Below, piece after piece: positions 43,574 through 56,244 of a stretch of DNA of 64,000 nt. Source of the stretch: Stereum hirsutum FP-91666 SS1. Lineage: Eukaryota; Basidiomycota; Agaricomycetes; Russulales; Stereaceae. The stretch's first letter is position 1. Every line of letters starts with the position of its first letter. The stretch covers positions 1,949,812 to 2,013,811 of the forward strand of contig NW_006763137.1 in assembly GCF_000264905.1 (NCBI RefSeq), in the 5' to 3' direction. The position numbers and the translations under genes are program-made. The notes below the pieces were generated by a model. That model made no database searches. It was not told the DNA's origin and was given only the letters and a program-made list of their open reading frames with translations.

Positions 43574-44763
43574 ATGGCTTCTAGGATCGCCATCGGCTCT
43601 CTCAGAGCCTCCGGTGCGCCTTTTATTCCCTTGTTCATGCACAGACTTTCGTGTACTCAAAATACGAATTTTTGTTGTCTCGGATAGCTTCGCGCGTTCG
43701 CCCTCAGGCAGCCGCTGCCATCCCTCGACTTATGCAGGCGTACGTCTACTTCTAGAATTTATGGACGTCATATGGAGCCTACAGAACGATATTCATGCTC
43801 TTTTGTGTGGTCTATAGACGGACGATGGCTTCCTCGTCTGACCCCAAGCCTCCCGCCGAGCGTGCCTCCGAGGTCGTCAACTCGCTCCCTTCCTCCCCGA
43901 ATCTCGTCACGAAGACCGGAAGCGTCATCCTCGGCACTGGTATCTTGGCTGCCGCTATCTCCCAGGAGCTCTATGTGTTCAATGAGGAGACTGTCATCGC
44001 TGCTGGCTACCTGATCCTCTTCACCTACATTGCCAGGGTGCGTCCTGTTCCTCCCTTTTCATCTTGCACCTTACTTACTCCGGAATGTGTCTACTTCTCG
44101 TGGTTGACTGTTTGTGGTGATTGAATACTGGATGCTTGATCTGTATGGATACTGCTGGGCTCTTGACGGATGGCTTCGGCGTGAACTAGACCATCAGGAC
44201 TCCCTACAAGGACTGGGCCGAAGGCCACATCAACCGCATCAAGTCTGTTCTTGAGAGCTCTCGCGCTGAGCACACGCAAAGCGTCCAGGAGCGTATTGAC
44301 AACGTCAACCAGATGAAGGATGTCGTTGCCCTCACCCAGGGTCTCTACGCTGTCGCCAAGGTGCGCATCGCAATAGTTCATCGTTGGTCATCGCTCACGG
44401 TCGTCCTCGCTACTCGCCAATCTGTACATCGGTCTTTAGGAGACTGCCGTGCTCGAGTCTGAGGTCTTCGTTCAGCGCCAGAAGGTCGCCCTCGCGTCCG
44501 AAGTCAAGACCGTCTTGGACAGTTGGGTCCGCTTCGAGCAACAGCAGAAGGAGAACGAGCAGGCCCAGCTCGTCAAGACTGTTGTTGACAACGTGCTCAA
44601 GAACCTCAACGAGGAGAAGACGCAGAAGGAGGTCCTTGCCTGGGCTGTCAGCGAGGTTGAGCGTACGTCTTTTCCTGTTAATTTGTTCATAACCGGTGAA
44701 CTCTGGCATCTCACGCGTTTTCATCGGTGGATTTTAGAGCTCGTGAAGAGCAAGGCTATCTGA
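43574..44763 (+). CDS. ATP4: Mitochondrial F1Fo ATP synthase subunit 4 (subunit b, peripheral stalk)
   Basis: Stator stalk subunit of the inner-membrane ATP synthase. Six exons (43574-43613, 43688-43739, 43818-44037, 44190-44360, 44440-44662, 44738-44763) give 243 residues, the usual length. The presequence (MASRIAIGSLRASASRVRPQ, shown in part) is Arg/Ser/Ala-rich. The two membrane segments lie in KTGSVILGTGILAAAISQEL and EETVIAAGYLILFTYIAR. A long soluble helix follows (INRIKSVLESSRAEHTQSV and so on) and ends QLVKSKAI. Every intron has GT-AG borders. Followed head-to-tail by DNM1. Confidence 0.95.
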
Positions 44764-45196
44764 AGTGTGACGGACGGTTGTTGCGCATTGAAAATCATGT
44801 AGACCGGGCTTGGTTGAATAGACTGCGTTCGGAAATGAATGACGTTCCTGAGTATTGAATGTCTTACACGGTTGATCCCGAACATCCCGAACTCGCACCT
44901 TTGTAGTATACATAGACATTGTGGTTTCTCCTTTATTATAGCCTTTGAGGATGCCGACAAGGTATAGTTGTGCGTGTACTCAAAGGCAAGAAAGAGGCAA
45001 GCGGATAAACACAGAGATTGGCGGTTGCCGAAGCTGCCGTGACGACGCGCTTTCAGCAACTTTTCAGTTCGGAGCGCGGCGCGTGCAACCAACTGCAACT
45101 CGGACCCCCTCACCCATCTCTTTCCGTCCGCCTTCATTGTCTTTTCTATTACGACTACGCTACTTTCTACGTCTTATTTCTCGACAGTAGCCCATC
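44764..45196. promoter_or_regulatory. ATP4 3' region and DNM1 promoter
   Basis: 433 bases between ATP4 stop and DNM1 start on the same strand. The stretch before 45197 (about 45100-45190) is C/T-rich, as expected at the transcription start. No gene is seen. Confidence 0.4.
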
Positions 45197-48100
45197 ATGG
45201 ATAGCGATCTCATTCAGCTTGTCAACAAGCTACAGGATACGTTCAGTAACCTTGGTGAGCATGCAATCCCGGTTTCAGACGCGTCGGCAGTCCTGAACGT
45301 CATTGCATAGGTGGAGAGCTGGACATGCCACAGTTGGCAGTGGTGCGTGCTCTCCGTCTTTAATTCCGGTATGTACTTCAATTGAAGCCTGTTTGCCATG
45401 CCTAGGTGGGAAGTCAGTCTGCCGGCAAGTCCAGCGTACTCGAAAAGTACGCGCTTTATTCATGAAACACTGTCTCTCTTGACACCCATTTGACCTGTCA
45501 ACCTTCGTCTCTCCACTCTTTTCAGCATCGTAGGAAGAGACTTTCTCCCGCGAGGCCAAGGAATTGTCACCCGTCGTCCACTCGTACTGCAACTCATCCA
45601 CACACCCGTACCCGAAACCGCTCCGGGAACACCAGCACCGACATACACAGAATGGGGTCAATTCCTCCACATAGACAAGCGGTTCACCGACTTTAATGAG
45701 ATTAGAAATGAGATTCAGCAGGAGACGTTCAGGGTGGCTGGGCAGAACAAGGGCATCAGCAAGCTTCCAATCAACCTCAGGATTTACAGCCCGAATGTTC
45801 TGGATTTGACTCTGGTAGATCTGCCGGGTTTGACGAAGGTGCGTCTCCTCATTTTCTCGGTTTAATTCTATGTCTGGGAGCGGCGGGATTAAATTTTGGC
45901 GTTGGGGGTGCTTTGAAATGACAACAGATTCCTGTGGGCGACCAACCTACCGACATTGAACGACAAATCCGGGGCCTCGTCATGGACTACATCTCAAAAC
46001 CAAACTGGTAACCCTCTATCCTGAACTCTCAAAGGCAAATGACGTGACTCATTTCGACCCCACAGCGTCATCCTTGCCGTTTCCGCTGCAAATATTGATC
46101 TAGCCAACTCAGAATCGCTCAAACTGGCACGCTCGGTCGACCCACAAGGCCGTCGAACGATCGGCATCCTCACAAAGCTGGACCTCATGGACGCAGGTAC
46201 AAACGCGTCGGATATCCTTACTGGTCGAGTGTATCCACTCAAGCTCGGATTCATCGGCGTCGTCAACCGTAGTCAGCAGGATATCAACGTGGAGAAGAGC
46301 ATGAAAGATGCCTTGGACAGCGAATCGGAGTTCTTCGTACAGCATCCTGCATACAGAAATATATCGCACAAAAATGGCACAAAATACCTGGCTAAGACTC
46401 TGAACCAGGTCTGTGGCGATCGGTGTTCGAGAATGGCCGTGCAACAACCTGTATGTCATGCTAACCCGTCTTGTCCATCTAGGTTCTGCTCAATCACATC
46501 CGCGACAAACTGCCGGACATGAAAGCACGCCTGAACACTCTTATGGGGCAAGCTCAGCAGGAACTCAATTCTTTCGGGGATGCAGCCATATACGGTGACG
46601 CAAACCAAGTACGCTTTGGTCACCTTATTTCCCCTTCCATTCTATTAACCCCCTAACTCACTTTTTAGCAAGGCGCTTTGATTTTGCGGTTGATGACCCA
46701 GTTCGCCCGCGATTTTGTGTCTTCGATTGAAGGCACCAATGTCGATATCTCCACCAAGGAATTGTCTGGTGGCGCTCGGATATACTACATCTTCAACGAC
46801 ATTTTTGGGCACGCGTTGGCGTCTATTGATTCCACGTCCAACCTGGATAATCAGGACATCCGAACCGCTATTCGTAACTCTACAGGTCCTCGACCGAGCT
46901 TGTTTGTGCCAGAGGTCGCCTTTGACCTACTCGTCAAGCCCCAGATTAAACTGCTGGAAGCACCAAGTCTGAGATGTGTGGAGCTCGTATACGAGGAACT
47001 GGTGAAGATCTGCCACAATTGTACCAGCCACGTAAGCGCCACTCCTGTTTGCTTTATTTTCGTTCATGTCTCATCATTTTGTTTTGGGTAAACCTTTCTC
47101 TAGGAACTACAACGTTTCCCTCGGCTTCATGCCCAGCTGATTGATGTCGTGTCGGAACTTCTGAGGGAGCGTCTTGGGCCCACTTCAGAATACGCGCAAA
47201 GCCTCATCGAGATCCAAGCCGCGTACATCAACACGAACCATCCTGCGTTTATCTCAGGCTCCGCAGCGGCAACACACGGTAGTTCCATGCCTCCTCCCAG
47301 ACAAGCGGTACCGCCTAGGGTAAGTATCAATAGTTTTTTTTGCGCTGCGTGTCTTCTAATGCCCAACTTCTTCGCAGCCGGCGTCAGCAGAACCACTCAT
47401 GATGAACGGAACATCTCTTGACGGTGAAGAAGATGAATCGACCGAGGACGGGGCAAGCGTGAACGGACTCGCGGTACCCTCCCGAGATGGGCGTTCTGCC
47501 TCTGCTACATCTTCACGTACAGCTGTGGCCTCCACCCTGGGAAGGACGTCGGCGAAAGCAGTTCATACCCATCGTCACCACTCACCCCGGCATTCTTCTG
47601 CACAATCACAACCGGGGACCTCAGGCTCGCCGCCCTCTGCCCGCGAAACTTTCCTGAATTACTTCTTCGGCCAAAACGGACCCGGTCCCATTTCTGGCTC
47701 GAGCTTAGACAGGTCCAGTGCGGGCCACATCACTTCCTCGGGTCGTGACGTGTCTGGGGCGGATCCTTCGATGCAGACGGGACTCATGGCCACACCAGCA
47801 CGGGATGGGAATACGGCGGCGTTCGATATGAAGAGCTTAGGGAAGCATATCGAGGCTGTAAGTTGTTCTCTTCATCACCGCTTTGCTTGCGATTGCCCAT
47901 TGAGTGAACCCCTCTGCCAATAATATAGGTCTCGTCTGATGGCGGCCCGCATATGACAATGCGGGAGGAAATGGAGACGAACCTCATCAGGTCCTTGATC
48001 GCGTCCTACTTTTCCATCGTCCGGCAAAGCATCCAAGACCTCATTCCAAAAGCGATCATGCACTTTCTCGTCAACCACACTTCGCAGCACGTACAGAACA

Positions 48101-48255
48101 GGCTTGTGTCGTCGCTGTACAAGCCCGATCTGTTCCAGGGTCTGTTGAACGAGGATGAGGCCATGGTCGCGGAGCGAACGCGGGTGAAGGCGCTGTTGGA
48201 TGCGTACAAGGAGGCTTTCAAGACCCTTTCGGAAGTCAGCTTGAAGTCAACATAG
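45197..48255 (+). CDS. DNM1: Dynamin-related GTPase for mitochondrial and peroxisomal fission
   Basis: Large GTPase that assembles on mitochondria and peroxisomes and drives fission. The start [20 protein letters not shown] at 45197 is followed by the G1 motif [31 protein letters not shown] (G2 Thr), DLPGLTK (G3) and TKLDLMDAG (G4). The dynamin signatures [19 protein letters not shown] and [18 protein letters not shown] are intact. Middle domain, then a Ser-rich insert B (47400-47800) carrying [11 protein letters not shown], the feature that favours Dnm1 over Vps1. The GTPase effector domain is [20 protein letters not shown] with a tail ending SEVSLKST. About 11 exons; the stop is at 48253-48255. 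Confidence 0.93.
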
Positions 48256-48724
48256 ATATGCTTCCCCTTACATGTTATACACGCATACCCTCTTGTCTGT
48301 TCCCATGACGTGCATGTATCCGTCGTCTACGAGTAGTTATTTTACGTCGCGACAACCTTCCGGATCCTCGAAGGTTGAGCATTCATTCCCCGATTCGCTA
48401 GCTTATGTTGTCTACTTGCTTTGCACCGCCCAATCTCAGCTATAGAAATCTTGGTGAGATGTGGCCAATCATGGTCTGAAGCTGTTTCACTGTCCGTATC
48501 CATGTTCAACGTGAGTCTAGATGTGTAGCGTGTATGATATGAGTATCTATATTCTTCCAGCGCAAAATAACAGAATCGTAACAACAACATTAGTATCCCA
48601 ACAAGCAAATAGGAGCGGGGTCACAAGATACGGTACTATTAACTCTCCGCGGTATAGAAGGGGGCGAGGGTGGTCCGATGAATACAACCGTAAGATTTCA
48701 ACATACACAGCAGGCGAGAAGAGG
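48256..48724. other. Convergent 3' region between DNM1 and BCS1-like gene
   Basis: 469 bases between two convergent stop codons; 3' UTR-like sequence, no supported gene. Confidence 0.4.
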
Positions 48725-51700
48725 CTATGGCTGAGTAACAGACTCGTCAGGAGCCCGACCCTCCACAGCGATCCAGTTCTCAGGATTCTGAATCTGTGCA
48801 CTGCTCGAAGCGCTTTGGGATGCGCGGTTCACGCTCTCCCCTTCTGACGTGATACTATCCTCGGTATCAGCCTCGTTGGCAGTGACCTGCTCAGACTCAT
48901 CTTCTGAAGAGGACTCCTCGCTCTCGGCGTCACTGTCGGCAGGTGAGACCGGTGAGGGCATCATCATGTGCGGCGGTAGAGTTGTTGGTGGAGGCGGGTT
49001 GGGTCCTGGATGTGATACATAAACCACATCCGATGATGTTCCCGAGAGCATCTGTTGAGGATAGCCGGCTTTCTTTGCACGCCTTCGGGCCTCCTTCTTC
49101 TCAAGCTTCTAGGTACCGAAGGTCAGTTATTAAGAACGGAAATGATGCGAACGTAAAGCGACACTCACTTCTTTGGTTAGCGTCTCTTCCCTCTATTAAG
49201 ACAAGGTGTGAGAGTCGAATGGCGAGCATGAGAACAGCGGAGAACGTACTGCCTTGGCACCTGCTTCTTCTCGCTGTGGCAAGCAATGAGACCGGGGCTT
49301 CACGGATGTAGATAAAACGGCAACATACCTCTTTGCGAGCAAGATCCTCCGCCTTTATTAAAAAAGATGGTCAGGACTCCATCGATCGGGAATTGTGTCA
49401 CAAGAAGAAGCAAACCTCTTTCTTCTCCTTTGCCTCACGCTGTACAATGAACTTCATTAATACATAGCCTACCGAGGTATGGAAGCAGAAACAACTCACC
49501 TCTTCCTTCTCTTTTCTGAGGCGCGCGCGTGACTCGCGCTCCGAAATAATCCTGAGAGTACGATTAGGGGAGCTGGCAGCAGAGCATTCGCGACTACGTA
49601 CCACCCGACGACCTCGTCGACGCACTCTCTTGGGCGGGTCTTGTTCTTTAATAGATAACCCTGCAAGCTAGCAACCTGTGACACGTTCATCGTCAACTTC
49701 GCTGTACGAGTCGCAGGTGTGGGTGGATTTCACATACACTCAATTCGTCTTCAGGAATAGCATCTGCGAAGCGCTTGGCCAATTCAGCCAGTTCAGAATC
49801 TGCGAGCAATGGAACAGCCTGCGAAGAGGCCCTTCGCTTCGAAATAGGCAAGTTCTTCTGCGAGGCATCTTGCGTGGACGAAGACGCCGTTGGAGAAACC
49901 GTCCGGGATGGGAAGAAACATTTGAAGATACCCTCAGCTTGCCATTTGGTCGCGTTCTTGAAGTTCACCCACACGTCCATGCGACCCGGCCTGCTGAGAG
50001 CAGGATCGAGACGCTCAATGTGATTTGTAGTGGCAAACAGAAGGCTGAACAGGAGACGGACGAATCAAAACATATTCGAGGGGCAGGGAAAATATAAGAG
50101 CTCACCGGCCTTCTGCCGCCGCTACACCGTCTAGGCTGTTCAAAAGGCCGCTCAAGCTGAGAGTCGACCCGTCGCTTGCAGCAGCCTCAGCAGGCGTCTT
50201 TGCAGTAGCCACAGGAGTGGTGGTAGCTCCAGGAGCGCCTGTAGAAGAAGCGTCGCGGCTGACCGAGCGGGTAAATGCAGCATCTAGGTCCTCCAATAAC
50301 AGGATACATCTAAGGCAAAAGCAATATATCAATATGGCTGTGAGCTCTGATGACTATCAAAGCGGACCGACCTTGACGGCACATTTCCCATAAGGGTGTT
50401 CAAGGTATTGTCGCTCATACTGGGGTTCTAGATTAGAAACAATCGTGATCCAACTAGCGAAGATAGTTGCTCACCCCTTCGACGAAAGGCTAACAACGTA
50501 GATATCAAGATTTAATTGGCCGGCCAACGCATGGATTAGGGACGTTTTGCCGCTGCAAAGCACCATGTTACGATCGTAGTCGTCCGATCTCGGTCATAAT
50601 ACACGTACCTGCCCGGAACACCATGCTGATGGAGGTCAGCCGAAAACGATCGCGGAGGGCGTATGGTGGCATACTCACCAGAAGATATCCACGCCGGAAT
50701 GGAATCCCTGCAAGCGCCACAAATCCATTAGAAACGAACGATCCGTCCACCAGGGAGAAGGTTCGGGCTAAGACCTACCGCGTTCCGCATACCTACAGAC
50801 GCAACGTATCAGCTACAGCAGGTGTCCCAGAATAAATGAAACATACCAGTCCTCGGAACTCAAGAAGTCTTTGCAGTCTGCTAATAGCATTTCTTTCACT
50901 TCAGGCTCCAGGACGATTGAAGTCATGGGACGTTTGGCCCGTGCACCATTCCAGCGCCAGCATCCATGAGTACTTTCCTCCCGCATGAGATGAAAGTATA
51001 CATGCATGCAGAGCAAAATTACTTACGTGTCGGCCATGTAAATGTGAACACGGTGTTCGGTGTCTTTCTCATACTCACGCTTTGCCTCCAGCACGAGTTT
51101 CTTAAGGATATCGTTATTCCGCGCAACAACACTAGAGATACCCGACGTCAGCGTACTGGTTACATAAAGCGGACTTCGGACGTTCCGTGGTAAATCTCCG
51201 ATTACCTGATTTTGAGTGAGGAATAATGGCCGTACTCCTCGAACTTCTTCGTCCGCGTGATCTATACGAAACGAGTTCTGAGTATACGAGGCCCGTCCCG
51301 GAATCACACGAAATAACAGACTTACGCGGAGCCAGTGGCCTCGGTAGTAAATCGTGTGCTGGGTATCTGGGTGTCGACGGTCACAAACTCATTGAGTGTG
51401 GGCAAGGGGGGCGCTTGCGGGAAGAGGATACTGACCTAAGCTAGGCAAGAAAGCCACCTTGCGCTTATTTCTCCCCTCGATCCCGTCCTCCTCTGCCATT
51501 TCATCTTCGTTCAGATCTCCCGTAGTTGCTGTAGTGAGACCACGGCGGCCTGCACTTCGTGTGGTGATATCAAACTCGCGACTACGTCCCCATGCGGGTT
51601 GCTGTGTACGGTGAGACACGTTTGTCAACCACGAGAAAGGAAGAACGGAAACGCCACCACACGAACCTTAGACAGCCAATGCATCAACCTGAGATCATTC

Positions 51701-52059
51701 CTGTGAGCCTGAAACTTCGTGATCTCCGACGAACGTGAGAGCTCACCAATCGTATGGATAATCATCTTGGCTGAAGTGAGCCGTGAGGAAAAATGCTGCA
51801 ATCATTGTTAGGTGTAAATATAGAAAGGCATGTTACACGACTACGCACAATCTACGAAACCATTCCAAGCAGATACTGAGGCTCTGCGAGCAGTTTCTAC
51901 TGTTCCTCCGATGACGACCAATTTCTGTTTAGAGAAATAGACGCCACTTTCAGCATAGGTGGCGTAGAGGGGCAAGAGAGTGGGGTGGCTCACCAGTGTA
52001 TCTTGCATGGACGCAGAGACATTCCCGAAGGGAGAAAGAAAACCCTTGACGGTCTCCAT
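48725..52059 (-). CDS. BCS1-like mitochondrial AAA ATPase with serial 24-nt exons
   Basis: AAA protein of the BCS1 family; yeast BCS1 inserts the Rieske protein into complex III, but agaricomycetes carry many divergent copies, so the exact role is open. The likely start is [12 protein letters not shown] at 52059. The N-terminal BCS1 domain includes [29 protein letters not shown] and [22 protein letters not shown] core: [20 protein letters not shown] (Walker A, split by introns near 50550-50690), [12 protein letters not shown] (Walker B), a Thr/Ala-rich insertion, [27 protein letters not shown]. The tail after VDEVVGW is a charged helix built from exons at 49500-49551, 49416-49439, 49329-49352, 49250-49273 and 49169-49192, the last four exactly 24 nt. 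Ends acidic and Ser-rich. Confidence 0.88.
49169..49439 (-). repeat. Run of four 24-nt phase-0 exons (8-residue helix units)
   Basis: Exons at 49416-49439 (REAKEKKE), 49329-49352 (AEDLARKE), 49250-49273 (REEAGAKA) and 49169-49192 (REETLTKE). Each has an AG acceptor and GT donor, each is in phase 0, and each codes a unit starting (R/A)E and ending K(E/A). Introns between them are 63, 55 and 57 nt; the outer ones are 60 nt each. The next exon (upper edge 49108) continues [15 protein letters not shown]. Confidence 0.85.
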
Positions 52060-55000
52060 AACCGAACAGAAGCAATGCAAGAAGGGGTCGTGGGCGGGAG
52101 AGTGACGGGCGCAAGTCGGAGTGCAAGTCCTGAATTTATATGAATCATGCGTGCCTCGTGTGGAAAGCCCGTGGATTGGCCGCCGATGAGGTGGATTACT
52201 CCAAGCGGATCCGCTTTCCTCGAGGCGACATTGCGGGCCACTCTCTGAGGCGCCCTTGTCCCCACCTTCATCCTTTTCCTAAGACGCTCGTTTGGGCGCG
52301 CAAGGATATTATCAGATTGATGACTATTGATAAGTCAAATGAATCATGTCTAGGTGAGCAAGCACCGTCATAACAAAGAATATTGGCCTAACACGAACAA
52401 CGAGATATGAGCAGCGGCCTCGGGGGTTTGACCCTTACTAAATTAAGGATTTGTACTCACCCCTGCCGTTTCCGATTATGTCTGTTGCCGTATTGGAAAC
52501 TTCGTTTGGGTTGAAGTAGTGCAAACCTGCCGTGGCGACTCGTGTCACTTGAACTCACGTCCTGCACGAGATAAGTATTTGCCCGGACGTATGTAACAAC
52601 ATCGCCGTAAGATAGCGGGTACGCATGTGGACTGGCAGGCCGTTCATGGATTTCGCATATCCGTCAGACGAGCAGGATCAGTGGCATCAATAACAGGATA
52701 ATTGCTCACTCTCATCGCCAACAACTCTCAGGGGACTTCCTCGGAGCCGGGTTAAACACCGATATTTTGGGAGATACCGAGACCACAGTCGGCGAGGAGC
52801 AGTGAGTCTGAATGACTGCGAGCGTCATTGTCGTACGGGGCGGACGAAAAGCCGACGGGAGCTGTGAGTAGTCGGAAGTCGTTCAACTTCTGCCACGTTG
52901 AGCCGCCAGAGCCCAGCAGGGCGGGAAGAAACGTAATGCAGAACCGACTTCCAGGCATGAGGCTGGCAGCAGGCAGAGAGAATTTGAGAAGATGAATCCT
53001 CTTGCAATCAAAGACGAATATGTATATGCATCGGTCTAGAAGTCTAGGTTGCGATGAAGTCAAGGGTAGTCGGACGAAGTATAAGCTTAAGCATCGCTTG
53101 AACGATGAGACAATGGAAGGAAACCGTGCAGGTGACATTGATCCTCGCAAGGACAAGCTGGACGTTCAATTCGAACCCCGCGCAGGACAAAGTTCATTGG
53201 ACGGGCCCAGACAGAAGATAGTCCATCATAATGCATAAGCGGCCTTTGGTAGGTCCTCTGACAATATTTGAACCATGGTTGCACGACTCGGACCGGAAGG
53301 AACGGGCTGGAAGAAGCATTCCATCTCAAAGAGAACAGGAGGATCAGCACCTCGTTTCAGCGCCACTAGCAGTATGAAGGTCAGTGGCATGATCGGGAAA
53401 TAACAAAATATGCATGTGGACGTCAAACAAACGAAGGGGCTTCGATGACCCTGGCCCGGACACTCCTCGAAGTATGGGGTACCAGTAAACAGTATCACCA
53501 TGGCTCGTCCAATCACAAAGGATAGCGTGAGGTAAAGCAACGAACATATCACAGAGGGAAGTGAAATGTACTTACGATCTACTGCTTTGCGGAACCGGGG
53601 CATAGGATATCCTGACGTTCAACAATTTACATCTGTCAACATGCCGCATTGGAAACACAAGGCGAATATAAGTAGTAACCGGCGAAAAGGGCATCGGACA
53701 ATGTCCGGCGTTCAAGCTTTCAAGGATAGCGCACTGACGCCATGCAGTCGTACGCTGACAAGAGCGTTACTGAAGGGATACCTTGACCTGCCATTGAGGA
53801 TGATTGTGAGAATATTCAGTATAAAATGCCTACTCTTGACGTATCCTCCACCAGAAAGGAGTGAACTCACCGATACAGGCAAACGATAGTTTGTGGCTTG
53901 GCCATTCGGCCCCCGAGTCGTAGCTGCGACAAGGTGGCGAACACGAAGCAACGCCACAAGCCCATTCTTGTACAGCCTATCGATGGCAGCACTTGCTAAC
54001 TGAGCTGCAACCAGCGGAGTTAAAATACAGCACTGCTGTATTGGTCTCGCTGCCTCCGCATCCTCCGATATTTCCTTTCCCGGAGTTGACGGGATTCGCC
54101 CTGGGGGTTTTGGAGGACGCGCATGAGCGCCAGTAGCCCATCTTTTGATCATAGCAAACAGCATGCGAGTTCTCGATCATCGGCATACTATCTCCACGTA
54201 CAATTGGGTACAACTGTGGTTATGATTCAGTGAACTTGCAACAGCGTAGAACCTCGACGTACAAGCATGAACTGTTTCCCTCGGAGACAGGGTCATTTTC
54301 CTCGACACGCGCCCTGTCATGGACCATCGAAGACGTCATAGTACGTGGTAAACGATGTGTAGCAGGATCACATTACAATCGCGAGCACGTCCTTCTGTGT
54401 GTACAAACGGTGAGTGCGGGGAACAGGGAATGGTCGGCCAATCGCGGCTTGACTGCACGGCTAAGGGCAGACTGCATTGGGTATAAAGAGCCTACGAGGG
54501 ACGGTCGCAAAGTGGAGTAACGAACCAGACTTACATGAAGGGATGCCTCTCTGGTAAAGGTCTGGGAACAACCACTGTTGGCGTCGGCGACCTCACTGAA
54601 AGCAATCAATGGTATTCGTGCCGTCTGCTACTCAGCTCGCCTATTCGAAGTCTGGGCCGTACTTTTCAGAAATATACACGCCCAGAATACCCGTATGCGG
54701 TACCGGTTAGCTGATCTAAAGTGAACAATCTCCGCCGACGAATCGATACACCAAAAGATCGCACCCACGAGCGTCATTATCCGCTTCCTGTGCAGAGAGT
54801 AAGTGATTTGAGTACACAATGAACCTGCCACATGCTAATCGGCTACGACGAGGTAATCGCGCCTGTAAAGTGCGCAAAGTAGGGAGTTCTCGGACGTCCG
54901 AAGTTTGATGATTATAAAGTCGTGTGGAAATGAGTCTGCTAAGGAGTATCATGGTTTGAAGGGTGCTATGGATGAACCTGGGAAATCGTTGAGAAGCATA

Positions 55001-55362
55001 ATGTGAGCCCAGATAGAATGATCCAGAGTAACGCTGACCTGGGCACCAAGCTATACAGGGAGGACTGAGGAAATCCGAGGACATGGAAGACGCATGAGAG
55101 ATATGCTCCATCTTGGGACCAGATTTCATTATGCAGAGAAGCCAGTCAAAAGTTTGCGCAGTGGAGATGTCGAAAGCATGTACGACATCTCTCGGTCTGA
55201 GCCACGCATCGAAGTTCACTGTCATGACCTGTGGGATATATTAATTAAAAGCTAGACGATTAATAGCCCGCTGTTACATGTCGATTAGTCGAGGGAGGAC
55301 AACACTCTCATGCCTCTCGATAAGAGGACTTACCGCGTATAAAGTACATGTGACACCTCTCG
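52060..55362 (-). other. Unresolved region with fragments of membrane-protein character
   Basis: 3.3 kb without a gene that I can assemble. Minus-strand ORF pieces contain hydrophobic segments and phrases such as TAQTFDWLLCI (about 55150), TLVGAIFWCI (54780), LYKNGLVALL (53950), SRHFILNILTIIL (53820), PIMPLTFILLVALKRG (53350) and MPGSRFCITFL (52950). The order loosely recalls multi-spanning basidiomycete membrane proteins, perhaps one and a half copies, but frames break and splice joins are not convincing. Could be a pseudogene pair or a real gene with unusual introns. Nothing is supported at 52,060-52,750. Confidence 0.3.
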
Positions 55363-56244
55363 CTAGTCCCTCCTCAACAGCCCTCCCATCTCTACATCCT
55401 CCTCTTCCGCACCCGATGTGGCCACCACAAGCCCCTCGTTCATCTCTCTCTTGACGCACATCTGCTCCGCAATGATGATTGTGAGGGTCGCGCTGCCCAG
55501 CATGATGGCCCAGAAGAAAAGGGAAGTCGGTACGGCTGCCGAGTAATAAGTCGTGAGAACGAGGTGGTTGAAGAGCAGGGTCAAGGTGAAGTCCAAGATC
55601 ATCCGTGGCCGTCGGACAAGGGTATATAGGTAATATATGCTTCAAGTAATGAATTATTGGCGAATGCCGCGCCGTGAGCTTTAAAATCATGTGTGAAAGG
55701 GTGCGTGTAATGGGACGCACTCTGCTGTTGAGGCAAGAACCCAGCATACTGCCAATACCCATCCCCTCCATGGATCGAAACGGCTATCCATCCCTGCGGA
55801 CCAAGCGCCACCTTCGGCCACCAGCTTTCCTCCACTCCAGGAGCCCGTGAAAGAATTCCATCGGTCTGCACCATGCATTCGACGGAACGTTGGCCTACCG
55901 GCCATCTCTCTCCAATCCATCAACATCCCTTCGTATATGGGCGGGGACAAACGGTCGTGCACGCGATTATTGATACGGATGCTGTCTGGCAAACGTGAGA
56001 ATTCTCACCTACATTGGCGCTTCCGCCCTCATAGTCTAATGAATTTGGCTCGGCGAAGATGGAGAGTAATGGAGGTACAAGAATTGACAGAGTCAGATAA
56101 TGAAGACACTGCATGGCTACTATCTGGAGACGAGGAACGCGAGCAGTGTTAATGACATTTGTGAGCGTAGAGCCGTAACCTGAGAAGACCTTCTTGAGAA
56201 ATGAGGAGCACGGGATCCCAATTGGAGGGTCTTGAAGGCGCCAT
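55363..56244 (-). CDS. SYS1: Sys1-family Golgi membrane protein
   Basis: Golgi integral membrane protein that recruits the Arl3/ARFRP1 GTPase for TGN-endosome traffic. The start MAPSRPSNWDPVLLISQ at 56244 matches the family N-terminus. The second exon (acceptor after TAG near 56110) gives VAMQCLHYLTLSILVPP and FAEPNSLDYEGGSANVG. Then MLMDWREMAGRPTFRRMHG, RGWVLAVCWVLAST and IYYLYTLVRRPRMILDFTLT followed by the segment LLFNHLVLTTYYSA, LFFWAIMLGSATLTIIIAEQ and CVKREM. Several membrane helices are clear. Ends GGLLRRD, stop 55363-55365. Divergent from the peptidase gene. Confidence 0.92.
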
